Assembly: GCA_947179485.1 (NCBI GenBank)
Contig: OX359245.1
Coordinates: forward strand, 41,341,067-41,405,066
Length of the DNA: 64,000 bases
From: Allacma fusca
Lineage: Eukaryota > Arthropoda > Collembola > Symphypleona > Sminthuridae
Direction: 5' to 3'
Under the pieces are notes generated by a model. That model saw nothing but the letters and a program-made list of their open reading frames with translations, made no database searches and was not told the DNA's origin. Positions 55,768-64,000 of the stretch are shown here, piece after piece. A program made the position numbers and the translations under genes. How positions within the stretch are numbered: the stretch's first letter is position 1; the number at the start of each line of letters is the position of its first letter.

Positions 55768-58700
55768 TTAATTTGTATCCTTGCAATGCATCATGTCAAG
55801 TTCGTCACCATTGACTTTAAGGAGAACCAACAGTTCAAATACTGGGTCGCTGAGGTTGTAACGGTTTGGACGCATTACCATATTAGCATAATTGAACAAT
55901 CGTTCTGAAGGGGCAGATGAAGGCAACGGTGTATTGAAGTGCAAAAACATCTTTCTAATAATGGGAAAGTTGTGAAGGGAAATTAATTCTTGAGAAGAAT
56001 TTTGAAAATATCTCAAGCATTCCAGTTCAGCAGTGTTTTCTCTATTCTCAATAACGCTTGCGGTGGGAGATGAAAACTCGAAGAAATCGTCGGTGACATG
56101 AAATTCTTCTTGCGCATCTAACTCTACAGGTGTTTCAAATAATTTTGCTTCCTGAATGAAAAATTGTCGCAACTCGTCTCTCTTAGCTGGAATCCATCGC
56201 AATTTGAAATAAGGCAGGCTTATTGCAGCTAAAATTTCTTCCCGAGATAAAATTATGTCGAAATTGCAAATCGATGCGAAGCGATCCTGCAATCCGTCTC
56301 TTAAAGCGGTTGCAAGAGGAGTTGTATATTTCCTAGTTGAAGCGTTCTCTAATATAGTTTCCAGCTTTTTCATTGCTTGAATAACGACTGGAGCCAGATA
56401 GCCATAAAAAAAATCTTTTTCGCTCTGTAACTTGTCTAAAGCTGCTGAAATTGGTCTCATCGCAACAATGTAATCCTCAAGAAATGTTATCTCCTCGTCG
56501 ACTAGTTTCTGAACAGAAGCAGTATGGAATATTTGCTTAAATTTTTCCTTGTGCTCCAGCAGACTAGAAATTGAATCATACAAGCTGTTCCAGCGAGTAG
56601 GTACTGGTTTTTTTAAGGCTTTGCCGCATAACTCTTGAAGAGTCTCCGCCATTTTTGTAGATCTGTTGGAAAGTTTGTTCCATAAAGCAGCACACTTTGC
56701 CATTGCTGATCGGTAGATTCTTTTGAACTGTGGTTCGTTCTGCGAATTTATTTTTGTCTGAAAACAAACATTTTTTTTTCGCAAAAAATAGGTCTATAAA
56801 GCAAAAAGCATCGATACGCGATAATTTGAGGCTTCGCGTAGGGTTGCGTCAGCCAAGGCCGTCAAAGTAGGATAAATTTTCGTTTTTTTCGAAATTTCAG
56901 ATTTGTTTTAGAAAACACTATCGGGCCGATTTCGACGACATAGAAAGTAACCATTACTTTTTACATAATCAATATTCACAAAAAGTTCCATTAAAATCGA
57001 TTCAGTAGTTTTAGAGATAACAGTCGTTTGACATAAAGTCCAAAATTTTAAGAATTGTTTTCGAAAAAACTATCGGACCGATTTCAACGACACATACAGT
57101 AGGCATTACTATTAACATAAGCAATATTCACAAAAAGTTTCATTGAAATCGATTCTGCAGTTTTAGAGATAACAGTCATTTGACAAAGTCCAAAATTTCA
57201 AGAATTTATTTCAAAAAAACTATCCGGCCAATTTCACCTAAATACGAACTCAGCCTTACTTGTGATCCAAGTAATGTCCGTAAAAAATGTCATTGAAATC
57301 GGTATCGTAGGTTTTGCGTAATCGTGCGGAGGGACACACGGACGTACGGACGTGCGGACAAGGTTATTTAACTAGGGGGCTGACGCCACCCTAAAAACCC
57401 AATAAAACATCCATTTAGCTAACAATGATTATATCAAATACCAGCGTGCAATCAGTAGTTGCTACCAAACTGAGCGTGTGACTTGCACATCTCGCATGTG
57501 AAGGAAGTAAAATATTTGTCGGTGTTACAGATTGAAGCACTCGGCCCATATCTTCAGACACCAGCTCCGAAACTTCGTCATCATCCTCGTCATCCACAGA
57601 ATCGAGTTCGTCTATGTCAATAATTCCACCTGTTACGATTCCCTCACGTCCTGTAACTTGATCAGCCAAATCAATTCCAAATTCACGAAATGCCTTGACA
57701 AAATTGCTTCCATTATCTGTTACAACTTTAATAACGTTCTCACGAGACAGCCCGAAGGACTTAAATATTTCATGAAGCATTGATGCTATTCGATCGAATG
57801 TATGCGATCCTTTAAATCTCTTTAAAGCCAAGATACAAGATTTCCTCTCTAAGTCATTTGTTATCCAGTGTAGTGTCACTCCTAAATAGCTACGCCTCCT
57901 TGAGGACCAAATATCTGTTGTTGCACAGAATTCTTTGACGAATTTTATTCTCTGCTTTAAGCCGTCTTCAAATTTTCCTTTCCTTTCCATTAGCTTAGCT
58001 ACCAAAGTGCCACGACTAAAAACTTCGGCCTTTGGATCCAAGCCTGAAATACGTACATAAAATTAAATTAAAATATTTTTCACACTACATATTAACCACC
58101 CAAAAATGTGTTACAAATTATATGTAGTCAACTATTCAGTGCTGTTATTACTGTATGGGTTGGTTGTAACTGAAGGTTATAACTAAGAGTGACATTACCA
58201 CTGGGACCGTAGTCAGGCGTCATAAATTTTATTGAGTAACCCAAAATTTTTTAATGTAACCCAATTATCTCGTGTGGTGCATACGTAGCACTATGATTAG
58301 TGACCACTCAGGGACCATAACACAAAGATTAAAAAATTCAATGAAATAAAAATTGAATTAAAAGATTCTCTGAAAAAAACTCCCATCGATTTCCCTACAT
58401 TCGAACGTTACTAGTGAAGCCGAATATCTACACATAATTGCTTGTTTTCACAATGTCATTTCCACTCTACCGCGACCCAAATTCACATCTTATTATAAAT
58501 TATAATATTATAATAGATTTCACTACTAAATCATTTTGTGAAATCAACCCATTTAATTTAATTTTATGCGAATCGCATCTTAGTTTAGTAATACAAATCT
58601 CACACCTTTAACTAAATTCCGAAAGCGTTTGTCCTCGACTATGCTAAGAGGGCTCATAGTGCCGACCACAAAATCCGTAATCAACTCGTCCACCTTAAGT

Positions 58701-59178
58701 TTCTTACTCGATTCACCGGTTTTGGGAAAGTTCAGTGTTGTTCGTCTTGCCCTCTTATTTTTGACTGTTGGTGAATCTTTATAAATAAGATAGTCCTTGT
58801 ATTCTTTATGATGGTACTTCTGGAAAGACGAAGGTTTTATTTAGAATGACATTTTTAATAACACTTATTGTAAATTAACTACATACTTAAAATAAATGTG
58901 TAATAATTCTTTACTTTCATAAGCAAGCTTAAAAGCTAGGATAAATGAATTGTATCCAGTAACATATGTATTATTTCAAAGCAAAAAATAATTACCTGAA
59001 GATGTGATGTAAAGTTTGACGTTGGGTGTAAGGATCCTTTTACAAATCCACTGCTTGATTCAGAAGAATTTTGACATGTCACACACTTTGCTTTGACTTC
59101 ATTATTGTCTATTTCTACAATTTCAAAAAACTTTCCATCAAGAACGATGGGTTTCTGTTTTTCTACTATTTGAGTCAT
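55768..59178 (-). CDS. hAT transposase (BED finger, RNase H-like, dimerization)
   Basis: Exons on the minus strand: 59178-58996, 58819-58606, 58043-57442, 56757-55768, all joined in phase, giving about 662 residues as expected for hAT. Exon 1 holds a BED-type zinc finger CVTCQN...HPTSNFTSHLQ, finished in exon 2 by KYHHKEY. Exon 3 carries the catalytic core with TTDIWSSRRR, VVTDNGSNF and CASHTLSLV. Exon 4 has the insertion domain and the C-terminal dimerization motif (PSSAPSERLFNYANMVMRP, NLSDPVFELLVLLK). It excises and inserts elements with 8-bp duplications and should act on the GGATTA-bearing ends. No stop or frameshift found, so it may be active and could be a source for related MITEs elsewhere. 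Confidence 0.9.
56840..57393 (-). mobile_element. CGTCAGCC MITE inside the hAT intron
   Basis: A complete, uninterrupted copy, with ends AGGGTTGCGTCAGCC and GGCTGACGCCACCCT. It lies between the donor (57441) and acceptor (56758) of the third transposase intron, so splicing can remove it. It contains three ~140-bp diverged repeat units and, near one end, CGTACGGACGT words. It aligns along its whole length with the two halves of the split outer copy. Confidence 0.85.
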
Positions 59179-59711
59179 GTTGACCTACTTTATAACATGT
59201 TTGACTCACTTCGGTTCACTGGTAATTACTCATGCTAACAAAGAAACTACTATGTTCCCACGCTCTTTCCCAGAATTATAATTCTATAAGCTATAACGAA
59301 ATGACTTCGGTTTGAAAACGTTGCCACTGGAATTGTGACATGTGAACGCAGGAAAAACGTTCTTTGCTATACCGCTAGGTAGTGAAAAATACCGTGCAAA
59401 TACAGCAACGTCATTCCAGTAGATGCAATCCAATCCCCACTACTGAGAGTAGTGGATTTTGGGATTAGGATTGACCAAATATTTCATGAAGTATTGGATT
59501 AGGATTGGGGATTAATTCGCTGGTACCCAAACATTTGGATTTGGCTAATGGATTAAATTGAAAACGTTGAGCCGGGATTGAGGAGTACGGATTATATTTC
59601 AGATTACTCAACACTTGGATTAGGATTGGGATTAATTATTTCTTGTAAATTTCGTAATCCGGGATTAAATTAATCCCGGATTAATAATCCATTCCCATCC
59701 CTGGTTGTAAC

Positions 59712-60247
59712 ATGGTGTAAATTGTACCAGCCATTAACTGAACCGCAAAATGACAACGTTAAAGGGCACATTATAAAGTGGTTGTTTGGTTTGGAGTGTG
59801 GTTTTGGACGAATGGAAGTGCCAGATGTGTAATTTATATTAATTGAAGACAAACTGGTGGCGACAATGACAAATCATGTAAGTTGTACATAGTATGTTTC
59901 ATATGTAGCAGCAACCTAGGTGGTAGTAATTTGTATGAAACAGGTGCTGACTACAAGGAATCACTCAGGTTATACCAAGTATTTTTTGTATCCATCAGAA
60001 ACCAACTTGGTATTAATTTTTGAGAAACTGGTGCTGACAACAAGGAATCACGCAGGTTCTACCAAGTTTGTTTTGACTCCAACAGAAGCAAACTTGGTGT
60101 TAATTTTTTAGAAACTGGTGATGACAATAAGTAATCGCGCAGGTTTCACCAAGTATGTTTTGATTTCACCAAAACCAAACTTGGTAACAATTGAATCAAA
60201 ACTTGTGGGTGAATCAGAATTTGGGGAATTTATAAACAACGAGTCGC
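59712..60247. other. Left arm of the foldback element
   Basis: Continuation of the element that starts at 54703, after the hAT insertion. Small open frames such as 59920-60111 follow the 85-bp repeat units and are not genes. Confidence 0.5.
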
Positions 60248-60636
60248 CAGGGGTAGGATTTTTGTAAATCTCCTTGGAAGATCATTTCTGAATTTTCCTG
60301 CTACATTTTATGTCCCTGCGGGGAGGTCCTCAACGATTTCAAAAATTCCTACTGAAAAAAAGGTCAACGATTTTGAAAATCCCTGTTGGCAAAAATAATT
60401 TCCCTACAGGACCTCAAATCCCTGCAAAAACAGGTAAACCATTCTAAAAATCCGTTTGCTTAGTAAATTTCCCTGAAACATGCCAATAAATATCAAAATC
60501 CCTGCCAAAACGAAGGTCAACGAATTTAAAAATCCCTGTTTGCAAAAAAGAATCCCTTCATTATGAGATTTTCCCTGCCAGAAATATTTTTCCCTGGGAA
60601 GAATCTTCCCGTCTTTCCGCAAAAATCCCACCCCTG
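60248..60636. mobile_element. hAT-type MITE with TCCCTG motif arrays
   Basis: A 389-bp element with ends CAGGGGTAGGATTTTTG and CAGGGGTGGGATTTTTG (one difference in 17 as inverted repeats). Flanks CGAGTCGC and CCAGTCCC match at 6 of 8, a weak target duplication. TCCCTG words (AAAATCCCTG, TTTCCCTG) run throughout. A decayed relative lies at about 6461-6629. Inserted in the middle of the foldback element. Confidence 0.7.
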
Positions 60637-61988
60637 CCAGTCCCTTCGGACGTTCAGGTTAGGATAGTTCGGCTGAAAAGGAGTGACGGGGGTCATCGCA
60701 CGACGACCCACACCAGTTGTCACCTGCATTGATGAGCATGCAAAGGAAATTGATAACATTTGATACAAGAACATTTTGTTTTGTGGATATCATTGCTCTG
60801 GTTTATGATTCCTCATAGCAGCACAAGTTTTTCTTCAAGTAATACTAACCATGTTCTTGGTGGAATGAAAGTATACTTGGTGGTACTTACATGGTTTTTC
60901 ATTGTTAGCACTTTTTTCCTTCAATTACTATTAACTATGTTTTCGGTGAGGTCAAAACATACTTGGTTCAATTTTCGTGATTCCTCATTGTCAGTACCAG
61001 TTTAGTAAAAATTAACACCAGCAATATTCAGGGTTCAGCAAGTGTCTAGTACATTGTAATGTTCCTATATCTAACATAATCACACCAGATATATATACAT
61101 ATTTTGGGACCCTCTACCAGGAAGGAAATTCTGCTCTGCAAAAATCTTGCTGAACACAATTTTTGTACTGACGTAAACTACATGTGTTGTTTATCATTTG
61201 TGCGTTGTTTGATTCAAAAAACATGAGCTAGTTTTTTGTTACATGTACACGATAAAATCTGAAATTTTTAAGCTCAAAGAGTCACTGGACAAGTTTTTTA
61301 AACAATAGTTTAATATGTTCCTAATCAAAACGAAGGAATTTTTATAAAAAAAACACAGTGACTAGGGGAATAGACTAGACTTGACTAGGGAACCAGCTGA
61401 AGAATTAAGACTAGGACTAGACTAGACTATTGCCACTTAAACATACAGCTGACTTGACTAGACTTGACTAGTTGCGGTTCGAAACTTTAAAGAATAGACT
61501 AGACTTGGTAGCCTGGCGGGCAGCAGTGATTTACATTACTTGTGTCAAAAGTAAGGCTGAGTTCGTATTTGTTTGAAATCCGCCAAATATTTTTTCAGAA
61601 AACAATTTTTGAAATTTTGGACATCAAGTCAAATAACAGTTATCTCCAAAACTACGGAATGTATTTCAACGAATTTTTTTTGAATATTGCTTATGTATGT
61701 AAATAGTAATCGTTATTGCCCCTATGTGGTTGAAATCGGCCTGATAGCTTTCTCGAAATAAATTCTTGAAATGAACTTCAAGTCAAATGACAGATATCTC
61801 TAAAACTATCTACCGATTCGATTTCAATGAAATTATTTGTGAATATTGCTTATGTAAATCGTAATGGTTATTGCATATGTGATTGAAATCAGCCGATTGA
61901 TTTTTCTGAAAAAATTCGGAAATTTCGAAAAAATACTCAAAATTCATCCTACTTTGAAGGCTGTAGCTGACACCACCCTACGTGAAGC

Positions 61989-62873
61989 CTTTAATTATTC
62001 TTTATTTATTTGAGCAAATGTATGCAATTTGGTATGACCGTATTTTAAGGGTTTGCTCGCAACTCAGGTTGTTGAGAGGAGACTGCTCAAACCTATACAA
62101 ATGAGCCCACTGCAGATTTCCCTGTACAATTTACTACGGGCGGTTAACACAGCTAGCTGTAACAATTGAGTAATACAATAAGTTACTTACAATGATGCTC
62201 ACTTGTTTAAGAAGACTTAAGCCTAGTGAACATGTTTTCAAATAAAAATTCCTTGTTATACGAAAAGCTGGGCATGATGCCAAGAAGGGAAGGGCGTGTT
62301 CATCCTCCATGCCAAAATTGAGAAATGGTACACCTTTGGGTTATTATTTGGAGGTTCCACTTTCATTGTGTTATTGTGATACCTTAAATGCATAGTAATT
62401 AATTGTAATTGAAACTTACTTTGGAAATTTTATATTTTAAATATTCCATGTCTCCTTTTGAATACACACTTAACTTATGATTGGTCCCCATGTATTTATT
62501 TCCCCGTTTGAAAAACTCCCCTATTCCAATGACACGTCTTGGTATAACAATTAAAATTAATTATACACGAAGCAAAGTTGATTTTTAACGTGCCAAATAT
62601 AAATTATACATTTGAGTTCTCGTAATTTCATAGTTTCTGTTTTCAGGAAGATTGAATCAGTCCAAATTCATTTACAATTTACGCTGAAGGTATCCCACTT
62701 TACACTTCAGCAGAAAATTATTAGAATAGTTGTTTACATAGCAGTGAAAAATGTGCCAGTCAAAGTTAGTTTCTACGGTAGAGAAGTTAGCTCCAACCGA
62801 AAGAGCGGCAACTTTCTAATTTTTGTTTGTAATCTTAACTGAGGTAAAAGCCAGGAAACTAGTGGAGGCTAAT
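61989..62873. repeat. Upstream part of chemoreceptor unit C
   Basis: 62020-62090 (GGTTTGCTCGCAACTCAGGTTGTTGAGAGG-like) matches 21340-21375, and 62300-62370 matches 22480-22560. 62640-62873 matches the flank just before exon 1 of copies A and B. No gene other than copy C. Confidence 0.65.
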
Positions 62874-63243
62874 ATGCTTTGCAAACAGGATTTGATCATC
62901 AACTTTCAAGCCATGAGAGTCATATCTCGCTTGAAACTTCTCCCAATCAGTTTTGACACCTCGTCTGGAAAACTGCAAAAGCAAACAGACAATTGGGTCA
63001 ATATTCAATTAAATATCCAATTTTTTATCTTCACTTTAAACCTTATATACAAATACGTGCGACTTATTCAGACGGTATTTACGGGAGGAGATTGCAACAT
63101 GAATATATTAAGTTTGCACATTATGTACTGTTGCATTATAAGTCTAATCTGGTATGAGTTTCTATTTATATTCAATTTCCTTGGCCACGAAGCCACTTAC
63201 ATCATAACTCTTTCCCAACCGGAAATGAATCAGGGAAAATCAG
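62874..63243 (+). CDS. Chemoreceptor-like copy C, exon 1 (gene continues past the window)
   Basis: A 370-bp exon, the same length and phase as exon 1 of copies A and B, from MLCKQDLIINF to the donor G|GTACAC. No stop or frameshift. The following 757 bp look like the homologous intron (shared with 24750-25565: CAGTACACRGGATCTCCCAT, GTGGGCATG). Exon 2 would start just beyond 64000. The protein should resemble copy A. Whether the whole gene is intact cannot be told here. Confidence 0.7.
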
Positions 63244-64000
63244 GTACACTTGCTGATAGCTAAATTATAGGTACTTGATTAAATTCACACACTCCCAATA
63301 AGTCACAAATCCCTGGAAAGATTATTTTTTCCAAAGGCATAAAAGTATTTCAATGCAGCCATATATGTACATATGTATGCATCTACATCTATAGCTATAG
63401 GCATCTAACAAAAAAATAATTATTTTGTTCAGTACACGGGATCTCCCATATCATTTGCCTTCCTCTAACCCATATAAGGGACATTAACGCAAAAAATGTT
63501 TTCCCCATTTTGAAGCAAACTCCTTTCTAGATTTTCCAAAATTGATTTCATTGACCTAAGTTAAAAATGGATGACACAATCATTACCAACTGGAAGGAAA
63601 GTCGAAATATTTTGAGATTGCAGCCATTGCAATTACTTGTTCAGAGCCAACATTCTTTCTGAAATTTCTTTTAACGGCCATGTTTAGACCATTTTACGGG
63701 CTTCCCGTGGAATACTTCAAAGGGTCCCTGTCTTAACTTTTGTGGGCATGACCAGTCAGAGCAGAGATCAAATACGAGGGAGATTCATCATGAGGAGTAT
63801 AGCAAGATACAGGCGTGGAGGTTTATGATACAGTATTCCAATTTTTCATGGACAATCTGTCCCTTACAAAAATAATTTCAAATATGGTGCTAGTGGAAAA
63901 TGTTACGGGCATTAATTTGAGCTGAATAGTGTCTGTTTAGGTCAAAAATTTAGTATTCAGGCTCTGAAAACGTGAGGCATGATTTGAACAAAAAGCTGAT
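63244..64000 (+). other. Intron 1 of copy C
   Basis: Aligns with intron 1 of copy A by shared blocks around 24910-25000 and 25140-25400. No coding sequence seen. Confidence 0.55.

Larger units (their letters stand above)
54817..59703 (-). mobile_element. Autonomous hAT transposon
   Basis: A 4887-bp element with perfect 12-bp inverted ends CAGGGATGGGAA and an exact 8-bp target duplication GTTGTAAC (54809-54816 and 59704-59711). The left end holds nine 41-bp tandem units and the right end many GGATTA words (about 59445-59695). Between them, on the minus strand, a four-exon transposase gene appears intact. A CGTCAGCC MITE sits in its third intron. This is the only clearly autonomous hAT seen in the window. 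Confidence 0.94.
54703..61088. mobile_element. ACCAAGT foldback element (interrupted)
   Basis: Own sequence: 54703-54816, 59712-60247 and 60637 to about 61088. The left arm (about 59930-60200) has three ~85-bp units with GGTGCTGACAA, AAGGAATCAC, ACCAAGT and ACTTGGT words. The right arm (about 60790-61015) carries the same words inverted. Likely ends CTGGTATATATGG and CACACCAG; the target duplication was not resolved. A partial relative lies at 12871. The hAT at 54817 and the MITE at 60248 are inserted in it. Non-coding. Confidence 0.65.
45056..61528. mobile_element. hAT-type element with CTTGACTAG arrays, split by later insertions
   Basis: Ends CACTGCTGCCC (45056-45066) and GGGCAGCAGTG (61518-61528) are perfect 11-bp inverted repeats. 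The flanking ATTTACAT at 45048-45055 and 61529-61536 is an exact 8-bp duplication. CTTGACTAG words crowd 45070-45160, 54346-54445 and 61370-61515. The parts belonging to it are 45056-45169, 54346 to about 54702 and about 61089-61528. The Gypsy element and the foldback element fill the gaps. Confidence 0.85.
44938..61979. mobile_element. CGTCAGCC MITE, outer shell of the nest (split copy)
   Basis: Pieces 44938-45055 and 61537-61979 join across one copy of ATTTACAT and align along their whole length with the intact reverse-oriented copy at 56840-57393. Ends AGGGTGGCGTCAGCC (left) and GCTGACACCACCCT (right). The flanks (44875-44937 and 61985-62085) match a continuous stretch at 21215-21370 that lacks it. 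Inside are two or three diverged 140-bp units (AATATTGCTTATGTA, GAAATCGGCC). Everything from 45056 to 61528 was inserted later. Confidence 0.8.

Overview
The window is eukaryotic nuclear DNA: AT-rich, intron-bearing and crowded with transposons. The host genes read like a hexapod-type arthropod: a fused UMP synthase, an MFSD8/CLN7-like transporter and a tandem family of multi-pass chemoreceptor-like proteins. A springtail-like animal is my best guess, from overall flavour only. No RNA genes, CRISPR array or bacterial operons were seen. Exon boundaries below were built by hand from GT/AG signals, phase and protein homology.

Layout. 0-8 kb: old dispersed and inverted repeats around one secreted-protein exon (3.17 kb). 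8.3-9.3 kb: two small MITEs. 9.9-11.6 kb: UMP synthase in three exons. 12.3-12.8 kb: broken duplicate of the 5' part of the MFSD8-like gene, whose full eight-exon copy is at 15.1-18.1 kb with a MITE in its last intron. 18.3-20.4 kb: more MITE-like elements. 21-39 kb: chemoreceptor copy A (intact), an opposite-strand relative, and copy B, whose last exon is split by a 4.7 kb CMC-type transposon carrying its own transposase and a DUF4806-type gene. 41-45 kb: Helitron helicase relic hit by two hAT-type MITEs. 44.9-62 kb: a Russian-doll nest. A small MITE family (here CGTCAGCC) holds a CTTGACTAG-motif hAT-type element, which holds an intact Gypsy LTR retrotransposon with identical LTRs and a foldback element. 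The foldback holds an autonomous hAT and another MITE, and the hAT holds a second CGTCAGCC copy inside an intron. 62.9 kb to the end: first exon of chemoreceptor copy C.

The main pattern is a motif code. At least eight hAT-type elements have matching terminal inverted repeats, seven of them with clear 8-bp target duplications, and most carry a private short word (CGGGAC, GTTCA, GAAACG, GTACC, TAGGC, CTTGACTAG, GGATTA, TCCCTG) repeated near both ends. TA-flanked elements do the same with AAACGTTT and TATAACGTC. This looks like a set of transposase-binding subterminal arrays, each family with its own word.

The Gypsy element is the second highlight: identical 518-bp LTRs, intact gag and pol, and behind pol a 960-bp stretch open in two frames followed by a secretory or membrane protein.
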